A stretch of 64,000 nt of DNA from Xylaria sp. FL1777 (GCA_022578965.1 MU400529.1:62001-126000); one strand, 5' to 3'. Shown: positions 49,174 to 61,635, counted from the first letter of the stretch. The notes: generated by a model from the sequence alone, not told the origin. Program-made: numbers and translations.

Positions 49174-49352
49174 ACGTTACACGCGCTGAATGCGCTGAAC
49201 ATCTTATACGCTTACTCAAACACGTTATTCAGTGAGACACTCAAATTGTCCTACCCCGATTGAGACATATCGAGACATACTGAGACATATTGAGAGTGTC
49301 TCTCGTATCTAGAAGTGAGACTATTCAGCTCTCGCTTTTCTGAGACATATTG
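49174..49352. repeat. Dispersed repeat, long copy with inner hairpin (right of cluster)
   Basis: Outer parts match 30833-30910 in direct orientation (CGTTACACGCGCTGAATGCG at the left, CTATTCAGCTCTCGCTT at the right). The inner part holds the inverted pair GAGACACTC (49234-49242) and GAGTGTCTC (49294-49302), plus several copies of TGAGACATAT. It may be a small non-autonomous element or the remnant of one. No target duplication could be defined. Confidence 0.65.
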
Positions 49353-49789
49353 GGGGACCTCGGTTAGGAAAGTCAGACCAATTGTATATCGAGTCAAGGA
49401 CAGCCACCAAGCCCGGCAGATGCCCTGAAACCGGCATCCCTTGTTATAGGTCGATCAACTACTGAAAGGGCAATTTTCCGTGCCTCACTTATGATGCTTA
49501 CTTGTGAAGAAGTGTTGGCATCGATCGTGCGCAGGTTCAGATACATGAAAACATGGGTGTTGTAGAAAAGCAAGTGGGCATACTACAACGAACAACAATT
49601 TCAGATAGCGTAAAAGTTAAATATCAGATATAAAGAATAAGTATCCATTAATAAATAGAACTAAACACGTAAAATATACTTAGCGGTGGCTTTTGATTAT
49701 AGTACTTATATTCTCTTAACAAAAGTACCTAGCGAAGCAATAAAGAATTGAAATAGCAATCAAATAATATGTTTAGCTATGTATCGTCA
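49353..49789. other. Intergenic, no gene seen
   Basis: AT-rich spacer before the end of the P450 pseudogene; no features recognised. Confidence 0.5.
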
Positions 49790-50952
49790 CTAACAATTAT
49801 CTTGCGCATGAATTGCTTTTCTCGATCTCATAAATACTTCTCGTGGTCTTCGTGTAACCCCTTCCGTTGCGGTATTGTCGGTAAGTGTCTTTAGGATCTC
49901 CAACATCTCAAAGTGCCACACAAGCAGTGCCACCACAGTCCGCAACTCCATTTGCGCCAGTTTCTTCCCCCAACATCCCTGGACGCCATGTCTAAGCACG
50001 AGCTGTAAGCCAGCAGCGCTGTGAAACGACACGGCATTAGCATCTCCGTCGCCGCCGCCCCGCACAAGCCATCGCTCCGGGTCAAAAGCCCGCAGGTCCC
50101 GGGCCTCATCCCAGTGGTCGTTGATTTTAACCTGCCGTGTGGCCGTACTGCGATCCGACGCCGAGACGACCAGTGGCGGCGAAACAAACCCTGACCCGTT
50201 TGATACGAGGAAGACCAAGCAGCCCTTGGGAACGTGACGACCTAGGATCGTGGTGTCGCGGATCGTTTCGCGCGTGATCGGCGCAGCGTCTCCTCGATGA
50301 AGGCATCGAGGTATGGCGGTCGCGTACTACGCAGCTCCTCAAAAGTCGGGGGTCGGCCCTCTGCTATAGCCTGCGGTAGAGCGGCGTACAGTGTCTCCCT
50401 AACCTGAACTTGGAGATGTGAGTAGCTGGTGAGATATTTGATGACCTAACCCATTGCGCCGCCTGTGGTGTGATTGCCGGCGATCATTTGGCCAAAAAGT
50501 TAAGATGCAGAGGAGGGCTCTGATTAGCGCAACGATGGCAGACCGGGAAGAGGAGACGATGGAACTTACCTCGTCGACGAATACGTTGGCCGTAAGCTCT
50601 GGGGCGCGACCCTGCTTCTCTGCCTCCCGTTCTTCCCGCATCAACATATGCTCCGCAGCTCTCCGTTACGGTAGGTCTTAAGCGCCTTTCTGAACTGCTC
50701 GCCGAGAACTTGATCCCTCCGCGCAAAGATCTCTTTATACCACGGCTGTTTCTTCCACCACCAGGAGTTAAGCTGGGCGAGTACCAAGTAAATGAAGCGC
50801 TTGACCACTCTCGGCGCTTCGCGCAGCGCGACAGTGAACGGTGCGGCGGCGGCCCCCGGAAATGCCACCGGTTCATCGACATGACTGTCCGGCCCATTAT
50901 ACCAAATCATTCTAGTCTTACAACATGCGACAAACGGCATGAAGCACAACAA
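49790..50952 (-). pseudogene. Cytochrome P450 pseudogene
   Basis: Remnant of a microsomal-type P450. Pieces in family order but different frames: FIYLVLAQLNSWWWKKQ, GRAPELTANVFVDE, the I-helix MIAGNHTTGGAM, VIKYLTSYSHLQ, PYLDAFIEETLRR (ExxR), ITRETIRDTTILGRHVPKG, FDPERWLVRGG, and the heme loop GVQGCWGKKLAQMELR. Lesions: an in-frame TAG at 50446-50448 where VIKYL-type P450s usually have Trp; a frameshift near 50275-50290 after the ExxR helix; another near 50640-50650; the intron after FVDE (donor GTAAGT) has lost its acceptor, ending GGCCAA instead of AG just before the I-helix exon; the heme signature has lost its Phe and Arg although its Cys (codon 49973-49975) remains. The N-terminal third, with the membrane anchor, was not found. 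The enzyme is surely non-functional. Its place between cluster methyltransferases suggests it once oxidised the polyketide. Confidence 0.88.
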
Positions 50953-53225
50953 ATCAAGCTCAACCTTGAGACCGCTGGGGAGTATCCAGTCGATATTGAT
51001 CTATGGTTTTATTACAACAAGAAGATGCTAGGGTACGCTACTTACTAATACGTGGGACGAGTTGTGTGTTAAGGGGCAATTGAGCGATTCGCCACCGTTG
51101 ATCTACAAAAACTAGGTATCGCCAGCATATACATATCGGAGATACTAGGGAGGCAAGAGTACTGTTAATCACAAAGCTGTCATATATTTAGGCAGAAAGT
51201 TTAGTCAGTATACTAGATATAGAAGACTTTCTTACCAAAACCCCCCCTAGCAGAACCTCCCTTTTTCAGGGTTTACCATACTCCCCGGACTGTTTTGGAT
51301 CCAATTCCCAAGTATTCTAGATCCGTGCTCATTCATGTATTATATTAGAGCTGCGCACGTGTATTTAGCAGTGGAAGGTATTTAAGTGGGATTAAGGTTA
51401 TGCATCGCCGCTAACTCAGAGGGTTTGGTATGTTCCACTTGAACAAGAATGAGAAAGTTTATATGTAAGAAGTGTGTATGTAAAAAGCTATTCTCTGATT
51501 AAAAATTACTTGACCTTCTCATAGGGGCTCATAGGTAATAGCCTGGATTAGTGGGCTTATAGAAAATTCACTCATGACCGGACTCGAACTGGTAATCTTG
51601 CAAATAGGAGTTTGTTACCCATGATACACATAGTCCTATATGTTGGCAATTAATAGGGGTAGTTATAATGAGGCTAATACTAAACAACTACATATCTCTG
51701 ATTGAAATTGGTCGCAGCTATTTGTTATTGCAAACACCAAAGCTATCGGGTTGAGAACGTGGGTATCTGCAAGCCGTTTGTGCCCTATTCCTTATGTGAA
51801 CTCACATTCCAGCGCAGTTTTTGCGCAAGCTGGCCTGAATTCGAGTTCAACTTTAGGATCACCTGGACAACCTCAAGATCATAATTTTGCGCCTGTATAG
51901 ATTCTTTGGTCCAATGTGATTCCAGCTATCTAACCAGACGATAGAGACTCTTTGTGTTTCTCCCGATTCCCGCGATCCCTCGTGAATTCGCCAAAGACTC
52001 TATTCTGCTGTTATGAAAACAGAAGATCCAGATGTAGCATAGGTCCAAGTACTCACTCTGTTGGTACTCGTCTAAGTGACTGATCAATAATTCGCTAATA
52101 AAGAATCGCTCATCAAGTGATAGAATTTACGAACTTTCCATAGGTCTCATCACGGCTACTCTGCCAACAACACCAGCGCTCTAGCTGACCCTCTTAAATA
52201 CCAAGGCAGTGGCCTCGATGCGACATCTACTCAGTCAGATGGTGCGGCGCAGCGGTTCCAGCCGGGGCTACTAGCTCGGATCGAACGCTAGCCACATAGC
52301 TCCCGGCAAAACCGTCGTTTGCCGAGCCGCGGGGGTATACTACCATCATGACATACGTTGTGGATTTCAGAGTTCTCGGCGACCCTATGCCTCGGCAAGG
52401 AACTATAGGTAGTCCAGATGAGTAGATATCAGAGACCTAAAGGAGGTATATGGACAGCTCTGTTTCAGGATGTAATTGTATGAAGTTGGGATTCTTTGGA
52501 CCTAGGATGCCTAGCAATTGCACAAACGGTGAAACCTTGTCTTACCTGTAGGCGCATACCTACTACTTACGTCAGCACGAAGTATCTACCTACAAAATGG
52601 TTGGTATACCCACTTCGTCACCGGGTTCATGGTAGTTTCGATAGGAGGGGCATGCAGAACGGGCTCTACTACGTTAAGCAGGTAGTTAGGCAAGATGCCG
52701 ATACACTACATCTAACAATAACAATATGATACTTCAGTAAGTAGATATACTAGGTACGAGTCCTACTGCTAAACTAGGCATCATCTGGCCACCTTTACTG
52801 CGTAGACCACTGCCAGGTAACAGCTTGAAGGAGCCTTCCGAGTCCGTTGAGGCGAGATAAATACGCCATATTCTTTGCGCTTCCTCTGCGGCAAGGAAAA
52901 CTTTGGCTCGAGCCTTCTTTCGTATCTGGTATATCAAGTACCTCGTATACATACGTGTGTTCTATTAGTCTAGATGTCCATTGGTTCCTGAGCCCTGCAT
53001 AGGCTTCGCTGTCGTCACACTGCTTCCGGGAACACGTTTAACGGGAAGCACAATTTTGGGATTGAGTTGATGGAAGTACGGCACCAGCCTCACAAACGCC
53101 CAAAATCGAACCGAACCAAACCGCACCGAGCATTCCACCCGACTACATCTTAGGCCCTTGAGGCAACTTACTTTTCTCCTCCTCCATATGCCTAGGCGCT
53201 ATTGCCACCTATAACGTTTGCCACC
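50953..53225. other. Intergenic, possible decayed sequence
   Basis: About 2.3 kb without a supported gene. The missing N-terminal part of the P450 would be expected at its left edge, but no recognisable piece remains. A degenerate tRNA-like segment lies at 51570-51634. Confidence 0.5.
51570..51634 (-). other. Degenerate tRNA-like sequence
   Basis: On the minus strand a T-arm-like ACCAG-TTCGAGT-CCGGT (one mismatch) is preceded by CTCCTAT, which fits a 7-base anticodon loop with CCT in the anticodon position (Arg). The ends ACTATG and CATGAGT pair as an acceptor stem only if one base is missing. The whole is about 65 nt, shorter than a normal tRNA, and the anticodon stem is weak. A relic or tRNA-derived repeat rather than a working gene. 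Confidence 0.3.
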
Positions 53226-54089
53226 ATGAACGCACCAGAGTCCGACGTCAAATTTGTGCCCAAGCAGGCAATAGCTCCCACCCCTGAACTTTACGATGAT
53301 CTTGTAGCCGATGGCATGGAGAATCTAGCGAAAGCCTCTCTCTCCGTTCTCCCACAGATCGCAAACGGCGCTGTCATTAATGATGACGGCTGCGGAACTG
53401 GAGCTGCCAGTGCAGCCGTCGCAGCCGTCATCGCCGGCAAGTCACTGAGCGTGTCCATCAAAGCCACAGACACCAATGAAGATGCCCTCAAGATCTACCG
53501 GCAGCGGGCGATTGAGGGTCACTGGCCCGCAGAAGCCATCAACATGGACGCTAATGCTCTCACATTCCCTGATGAGACATTCACTCTCTCGTTAGGCAAC
53601 GCACTGCTCTTCGCGCTTCCTAACGATGGTATCGACGCCGTCAAAGAGGTCTACCGGACTCTCAAGCCTGGTGGTAAGGCCGTCTTCAACTCGTGGAAGT
53701 ACGTACCCAACCTAGGGCCCATCCAGGCTGCTGCTAAGGCCACGCGCCCTGAGGGGACACCACTCCCCCGTGCCGGTCTCGACAAGTGGTCGCAGCCTGA
53801 CTTTCTACAAAGTGTAATTGAAAAAGGAGGGTTTGAGAAAGACAAAATCGTCATAGAGTCCAGGGCCGTATCTGTCACCACGGTCGAGATAGATCGCTAC
53901 GCCAGCATGCTCTGGAGCTTCATCGGCGGCACCTCGACTGTTGGCTGGCTGCGCTCTGATGAAGAGAACTGGGACAGGGCCGTTGAGGTTGTCAAGCAGG
54001 AAGTGAGAAAGACGGAGGGCTACCAGGAGCTTCCGGATGGCAGAACTCTTCTCAAGTTTGTAGCTAATATTGCTGTTGCGACCAAGTAA
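53226..54089 (+). CDS. Class I SAM-dependent methyltransferase
   Basis: Intronless gene of 287 residues. The start MNAPESDVKF at 53226 was chosen because the ATG sits in GCCACCATG; the frame extends upstream only through a TTG. Family features: the N-terminal FVPKQAIAPTPELYDDLVAD, the glycine-rich SAM motif DDGCGTGAASAAV (about residues 55-67), an acidic residue in KATDTNEDAL, NMDANALTFPDETF, and VYRTLKPGGKAVFNSWK (motif of the post-I beta strand and loop). This matches the methyltransferase_11-type domain. It looks intact and may methylate a small molecule. It lies 2.3 kb beyond the P450 pseudogene and is the last candidate cluster gene before the conserved ankyrin gene; membership is possible, not shown. 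Confidence 0.82.
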   Translation: MNAPESDVKFVPKQAIAPTPELYDDLVADGMENLAKASLSVLPQIANGAVINDDGCGTGAASAAVAAVIAGKSLSVSIKATDTNEDALKIYRQRAIEGHWPAEAINMDANALTFPDETFTLSLGNALLFALPNDGIDAVKEVYRTLKPGGKAVFNSWKYVPNLGPIQAAAKATRPEGTPLPRAGLDKWSQPDFLQSVIEKGGFEKDKIVIESRAVSVTTVEIDRYASMLWSFIGGTSTVGWLRSDEENWDRAVEVVKQEVRKTEGYQELPDGRTLLKFVANIAVATK

Positions 54090-54887
54090 AAACCATGGCA
54101 AGGAGTTTATAGAGTCAAGTCAATCAACCGGCGTCCATGTACTATTATAAGGCGTCTATGTATAGCTTATGTGGATTTGATATATCTATAAACAGCCAAC
54201 TCTTCTTTAACAAAGTACATGAAGTAATAAGAAAGGACAGGAGCCATAGTTGCTAGGAATCTAACTCCATTATGTTCCTTACACTTATAATAATCCTTTT
54301 CCCATGAACTTTTGAACAAAAAATAAAGCTACCTGAATAGTGAAGCAGGGGCTAGAATAGGGGCTACAACTGCTGGGTGACTATATCCTACCTACCCCCT
54401 TAGACTTGCGTGTTAATGCCCCAGATAGAGACTATGGTAAGTCGATCTATCTACTCCGGGGCCAAACCCCTGAATATAGGAGACTCCAACTCTAGATCCT
54501 AAAGTCGCTCCTCTTAGACCGTCATACTGTCTCTTCATCATTTGAACGCAAAAATTGCCATAAATATTAATTCCGAACTTCAGCAAACACGAGGAACGCC
54601 CAAGCATAAAGTGTCAAGCGATTATACAATTCCGAGCGTGGAGATCAACGTGGTTAATCAGCTCTTTGTGGGTGGACATGAATTTCAATTTAGGGGCAGT
54701 AGCCCAGTTAGCAGCGTGTCAGATTGAAGTCAAACTTCAACCATCTGAAGGTCACTGGTATCTTCCCTCACCCCCCGCGGCGTTAAATACATCAATCAAT
54801 CAAGAACATCAGCTAATACAACAAGCGCACAATTTGTCAATGAGCTCCAAAAATCTCCGCGTATGGGACGTCGCTGACATTTGAATT
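54090..54887. other. Convergent intergenic region, no gene seen
   Basis: About 800 bp between the third methyltransferase (plus) and the end of the ankyrin gene (minus). Only short unsupported frames. This is a reasonable right boundary for the cluster. Confidence 0.5.
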
Positions 54888-57800
54888 CTAAGGTCTGTTC
54901 TCGCCGTGCCAAGCCGAAAGAACTTGATATTTGTAAGTGCTAGTAACAAAGTCGGTGTCTTCTTCAGCCTGTTTTGCATCGGGATTGCCATCATCATCAT
55001 AGTTCCTCGCGTTCTTCGTGTAATAGCGCTGCCATGAATAGTTTTCGCCCAGGCGTTTCGCGACATCGTTGGCTTCATTGAGACTAACAAGGCGTCGTTT
55101 CCCCTCAGTCTTCGCGAGATAGTCTTGGATTACATCCCAGGTAGCCTCTCGGAGAGATTTCGGAGGCTTTGCGTTGGGGATGAATAGCTCTGGATCCTTG
55201 GCAAGTAGGTCTTTGGTGGTTTCGAGGCAAATATCCAGTTGGTCGAGTCGCGTAACCTTCGAGTTAATGTAGATGTCGTAGGCAATCTCGCCCGGTGTAC
55301 GACCGACGGTATTCTCGCGATAGAGGAGCTTCGGGTTCTCCTGAAGGATCACTTTAGTTTGCTCAGGTAACGACCGTACCACGGCTGTATGGAGAACAGT
55401 GTCGCCGGACCCGTTGAGAATTTCTAGCTCCTCGCCTTTCGAGAACTTGAGAAGAAGACTAAGAAGTTTCACGTTGTAGGGATCTTCGTTTTCGCTGTTT
55501 GAGTTCCTGTTGTGAGGCCACATCAAATTGGCCCTTTTCAGCCAGAAATGAAGAGGCGTGTCGCCACCTTCGGAAAGGACATTCCGCTGACAGAACATAT
55601 GGGTCCTCAACTCAGGATCGAACAGTTCTAGCATCAGTCGGAGTTGATCAAGGTCTGGTCGGTTTGCGACACTCGCATGGATGATGTTATTGAACTCCCT
55701 GTCTTTGACTGACTGGTCGGCCCCAGCATCAATAAGAGTTTTGGCGAACTGCACCCTCCCCATTAGACACGCTAAGTATAGGGGAGTATAGCCAAGATCC
55801 GATTTCGCTTCGAAGGACGACGGGCAGACCTTGATTAAATACTCGATGAGCTTGTTAGTGCTATCTCCGAGAGGACCCAGCACGGCACAGTGAATGACAA
55901 AATCATCTGCTTAGTGGTTAGTGATATAGTTTCAACCCAGTGAAAGAAACCTACTCTGGATACCAAGCCACTTTGTAATAGCTCGGTCGAACCCTCCAGG
56001 AAACTTATTTAAGTGTTTTACTCGTGGATCTTCTCTAGTGAGTTTGGACGTCCCGAACTCTCGATAGTGTCTCATGGGTGCATCTCCTAGGAACCATTCA
56101 ACAGATTCGATTGAGCCCGTCAAAGCAGCTGTAAGCAAAGGTGGGATCTTTCTTCCGGTAGGCTTGACCACAAGATTGCGGCCGGCCTTGGCCCAGTCGG
56201 CTCTCTTTTTCCCATAGACCGTCAAACCCTGGTAATAACGTGGTTTCACCTTCATCTGCGTTCCACTTTTCTTCACGAGTTCCTCGAGCGGAATGCCTGC
56301 ACCAGCCCGCCGGATCACCTCGGCAAGCATATTGGTTCGACCCAGCCAAATCGCATGCTCAAACTCGGTGTCTGGGAAGGCGTAGAACTTACTAGACTCG
56401 TCTTCATCTTCTGATTTGGTAGCAAAGCGAGAGTGCAGATCGAGAAGAAAAGTAAACCGATGGCTATCGTTTTGAGTCATCGCAAATGTGAGAAGATTCT
56501 GGGTATCGAAAGTGGTATGCTCGGCTTCGTCACCGTGTAGCACAAAAGTTGGGACCAGCCAGTCAATGATAGTTGAAGGCAAGACGTTGCTTTTGACCTG
56601 CATGGACACTTGACCGATATTGTCAATGGTGAACTGATCGTTGATAATCTCCTCATGGATCCGAGGTTCGCTGTCGCTGTCGCCTCCATCTGAGTTATGG
56701 TAAGATTCTTCTTCGTCCTCCCGATTAGACATTCTGTACCGCGCTTTTTTCTCCTCTGTGGGCGACCATTGTGCTTGTGCGATTTCGAGTATAGCTTGAG
56801 CCGTGCCGAAGTGTCCTCTGAGGAACGCAAGTGAGAAGGGATTGTTGCCTACTAAATCCGATACCGCTATCTTCAGCGGCGGCTCTTTTCCGTTGGGACC
56901 CCAGGGAGCTAGCGCGAGTGATTTGATCGTTTCGATGTCGCCAGCCCAGGCCGCTTCGAAGCTGAACGGGCTCAGTATTTTTAACTCCAGGCGTGCTGTG
57001 AATGGTGGGTAGATTTGACGACTTTACTTACAGTTTCACATACCCAGATTCCCGGTCCAAGGTGAGGTCTTCCACACCCCTAAAGCTGAACTGTAAGCTA
57101 TAGTCAATTGGAGATGTGTTCTCCTCCTCTTTTTCTTGGTTCCATGTCATAGACTCGATCTCTGGATATGCTTCTTTGAATGTTTTTGCGCCTTTCTCTA
57201 ACAACGCCAACTCAACTTTTTCGAGCTGGGAGATGAGACCTTGTATGGTCGCTTTTTTTTCAACAAGGCCGCTTACGGAGGCGATTCTCTTCTCTTCCGC
57301 ATTGAGGCTCTCCAAGTCATCCCTATGGTCTTTAGTTTTCTTTTCGATATCACTAGAGACAAGCCAATGTTGACTATAACACTCGCGGTCAGTAATTTCC
57401 CTGTTGAGTATGCTGTTTCAGAAGTCCCGAAAGCTTCTGTGACATAATTCCTCCTTCACTTGGTGTTTTTATGCCCTCTAAATAACTAAAACAAGAAGAA
57501 AGTAATTTCAAGGATTACTTACTAAGTGCCCTCCATAAATCGAGCTAGAAACTCCGTAGCTCCACGTGGCTCTTCAGCGACAGACAAGTGGTGAGACGTG
57601 CGACGTTCGAAAAAATTGGACCGGAATCTAGTACTAGCCCGCTCTCCATCATACTTGCGCAATTCACTCAGACGATCTCGCACAACATCCAGGGCCGTCT
57701 GACCACTATTGTAGCTACGCATGAACTTGTTATGAATCAAGTTCCAGCTTCCTCCCGTGATCGGGCTCGGGTCGACTCCTCTCTCAAGAAGCTCCAATGC

Positions 57801-60800
57801 AATTGCCGGCTGCGAGGATTGAATGGCAACCAGAAGTGATTGTTCCGTCGTAGTTTGGAACCACGTCCGATTTGAATCGAAATCCTGATATTCCATCAGT
57901 TAGCAAGACAGGCCAGCGACGCACCGCAGCCTTTAGGTTAAAGATGCAGGAGACAAGGAACTTGAGAAGAGAAAGGCAATGGTGGAAAATCGATGCCGAG
58001 GAATCAAGACGGGATAGAGAACTTACACCGAGAGTTACCTTGGAGGATAATTTCGCACTTTGAAGCCAATTATCGAAGTCAATCTCTGGTTTCGCTCCGG
58101 CGTCAAGAAGCTTGAGCACAAGAATAGAATTTCCTTCGTCTATAGCAGTCATTAGGGGGTTAGTGCTACACACCCAACGAGCTTGAGATACGGCTATATG
58201 ATTGATGGCTGTTTTGAGGCCGAGTTTGTCATTTTCCCACAGAAATTCAATGAGTTTCATGTCATTTTTCTGCGCGGCAAATTGTTAGTTACCCAATAAA
58301 TTCGCTATCTGGAAACAACTGAGAATGCAATCACTCACCCGAATATAACGATGGAATGCTGTAGTACCCGAGATATCCGCTTGAGAGGAGGTGGCCCCGA
58401 GACTGAGGAGTGTCTCGCACATGCGGATTGCTTTCTCGGGTGGAAGGGAAAGAGCAAGAACTAGAGTAAGAATAGCACCGTTGAGATTATCATACCTGTC
58501 GACAATTTTGACAGGTAGTAAAGCATCAGCGCCGAATTCTTGACATAGAAGCTTGACCATCTCACAGTGACCTCCAAGAATTGCTAGATGAAGGGCAGAG
58601 CATTTCGAATCCCATGCGACAGCGTCGATCTGATAGAAGTCCGGATCGTTCTAGTTATGTAACTTCAAGTCAGCTTTAGATAGCTTTGCGATTTCAATGA
58701 AGCTGCGTTATTGACGCCTAGTATCCCAAGCTTCATATCTGTAGTACTCACCTGGTCATCATCGAGTGGAATTGCCTCAGTCGTCCCCGAGCCACCGTTG
58801 CTATCAACTTTGACAAATGATCCCGTAGCAATAGACTGAACCCCATCATCTGATGATGAGTCATCGATAAGTTCGATGTCTGAATTATCATTCCCTGCTT
58901 CACCATCGTCAGACAAATGGGACTTGCGTTTAGCTGCCTCAATACGAGCTTTCCGGCGCTGATCTTGCTTCTCTTCTTCCTCTTCTTCGTTTGCATTGCT
59001 TTTTTCAAGGAGAATTTTGACCATTTCAATATTGCCTTGCGCAGCAGCGAGATGTAGTGCAGTTCGTCCATCGGCAAGTCGGGCGACAAGTCGAGCACCA
59101 TGATCCACCAAGCATTTGACGATAGCAGGGGTCGAGCTAATCACAGCTAGATGAAGTGGCGTTCTACCAGTATAATCTCTTGTGTTAGGATCCGCGCCTT
59201 CTTGTGACAGCCAATCTTCAACGTGTTCCAAATCCTCATCGACGATAGCTTGGCAAAGGCGTGCTGTATTACCAACGTAGGCCATCTCCGTCCAGTCGTC
59301 CTCAGTCAAAGGGTTAAAGGAGCCAATTTGCTGCCTTTATGTTAGCTTTTGTAATTGTTTTAAGGTTTATGCAATCAGATTACCTGTCGTCCAGGATCGT
59401 CGATGCGGAACGTCACATTTCCAGAGACATATATTTCGCTCTCTTTTTCAGCGACTTCAATCTCCTCAGACGTCTGGGGTTTGGGACATGTGCCACAGCA
59501 ATCGCCGATGACCTAGGCCAACTGTTAGATCAATACGATTGAACTGTCCGATTAGTAACTTACGTCTTCGACTCGTCCGAAGAAGGCGGGGTGTCTATGT
59601 ACTGTGCAACAGTGAGAATCATTGTCGCTATTTTGAAGTATATTGGATAGGCAGAGAGGCCGTAAGAGATGTCTCTAGCTGAGAAAGGAGAGTTTGTGCC
59701 CTCCTAGTGGTGAAAAAGGAAATTTATCTTAAACATAACTTACGATAAACCTCCCGATCTTTAGGCTGGTTCCATTCAGCGTTAAGCACTACTACACGTT
59801 AGTTTACAATACGACAGAATCTCAAATAGTTAGCAAACGGTCGGCTCTACTCCTGTCATCAAAGAATGGCCGTATAGAGAGCTTAGCCGACCTCGAGAAT
59901 GAAAGCGTTCTTACACAAGTCCTTGGTGTAGCACAGCTTCTCGATCTTCTTTGCGTGGAATCTTGCTCCATACGGAACGGTGAAGGTGTGGTAATTAGAC
60001 AATTCGTCCTCATCGACCCAATCAGCAACCTCGTCTTCATGAACCTAGTAACGAATGTCAGTAAATGCATGATCACAAATAAGGTTGACTTAAAATCATC
60101 AACATTCGGATGCTCGAGAAGGTCAACTGACGTCTTTGATATTGCCGTGGAGGCGATGCTGGAAACGCGGAAGCTGAGTGGGCCGTCCGCGCTCCTCTCT
60201 TCGCTTCCTTAGATACTGCTCGCGGGCATTCGTGGTGGGAAGGCGTTCAAGAACCAGCAACCTAGCGAGGCCGAGGGTTCTTTGAAAGCTTCGTTCAAAG
60301 ATTGTAGGATCCACGCGAGAGCGGTCAAACTCGGGCCAATAAACTTCGAAGTTCCTATGACTATACTTAGATAGACGATTTTCATACGAAGGACTCCTTC
60401 TACTAAGATCTATCGGGTTGGTCTGAGTAATATAGGATGCTATAGCTCGAGGGGTAGTGTAGACTTGTTTCCCATCACTATTGCACTCGAGATCAGTTAT
60501 CGCCATTTGAAGCTCAATTTATCAGTATCTCAGAGTTATAGTAGGTTAAATAAAGAACACGTTTATACCCCCAAAATGTACCATTTCTCCTCTGAAAGGT
60601 CACTAAAAGGAAGAAGGATATTGAGGGGGCAGTTTGGGATATGGAGAAAATAAGTTCAAGAATCGCTTACTATGCAGCCCCAGAACAATCGATGTCGAAT
60701 CCAGTAAGGATCTCAGAGACAGATTTGTAAACACGGAGAACGATCTAAATGTATAAGTATGAGAAAAATAAAGGAGGTTGAGAAAATACCTGAACATGAC

Positions 60801-61635
60801 GTATAGGGTATTGGCTGCCTATTTACGATAAGTTGAGCATTTCGAGCTTTGAGTAAGTCTAACGACACTGGAAAACCTACAGATAGTAATGGCGTTCTTC
60901 GTTCTCACAACAGTAACCTCAGACAGAATAGCATCCCGAATGTGAGTCTCGATGTCTTTGATCTTCTGGATTGCTTGCTCTTCGTTGAGACCGTACAAGA
61001 AAAGGTCAACGTCAGACGCCGGGCAGAATTTCTCATCTAAACGCCAAAGTCAGCCATACTTCATCCCTTCAGAGGCTACCCCCCCAAGAGCATCAATCTA
61101 TATCTGTGGAGACATGTGCGAACTGTTTTATATTTAACGTACGGTAATACTGGCGCAAAGCTCTCTTAGATGTCTTGTACTCAGGAGGAACCGGAAGAAG
61201 ACAGTTGACGACGGAGGATCCGGCAGCGACAACGTTGTCCCAGTCCATGTCAGATAGTGACGACTCAGAAAAAACCCCGAAGTTATATCGGAACTCTTTG
61301 AGAGAATCCACAACGGCGGGTGATCCATTCGGACGGCGCTTGTCATCGGGAAGGGGCATGATATACTTGTCTTTCTGGTCCTGAGTTTCGGCGCTTAGGT
61401 TACGAGCACGAGTTTGGATGGTGGAGGTGTCTTTGGTGAAAAGGGGTAGAACATTGAGGTACGGATCATCAAGGACATGATTGTCACGATCCTGAGCGTA
61501 CATTTCACGCAGTTTTGCCTCGAACTTGCGATACGGGTCCATCAGCTCAGTCATAGACATATTGGGGCGTGTGGCAATGTAGGTGACCAGCTCATTGTGA
61601 GCGGCCGGGAGCTTTGGGAGCTGCGTGGCACTCAT
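54888..61635 (-). CDS. Giant ankyrin-repeat protein with nucleotidyltransferase-like N-terminus
   Basis: One multi-exon gene, about 1,900 residues. Exon 1 starts MSATQLPKLPAAHNELV and runs to RALRQYY; later exons add CPASDVDLFLYGLNEEQ, IVLRVYKSVSEILTGFDIDC, DLSRRSPSYENRLSKYSHRN and YGARFHAKKIEKLCYTKDL, then HRHPAFFGRVED. Ankyrin repeats begin about 59250: RDYTGRTPLHLAVISSTPAI, DGRTALHLAAAQGNIEMVKI, with an acidic low-complexity insertion (EEEEEE, DDSSSDDG). More repeats follow (LLDAGAKPEID, LGYTPLYLACLMGRVQFAKT, GDTVLHTAVVRSLPEQ). A coiled-coil-like region, NAEEKRIASVSGLVEKK, lies about 57030-57315. GS at residues 139-140 with DVD at 173-175 resembles a polymerase-beta-type nucleotidyltransferase site. 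Joins checked for the first exons and several later ones are GT-AG and in phase; exact ends of middle exons are less certain. Role unknown, probably scaffold or RNA/nucleotide-related. Confidence 0.85.
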
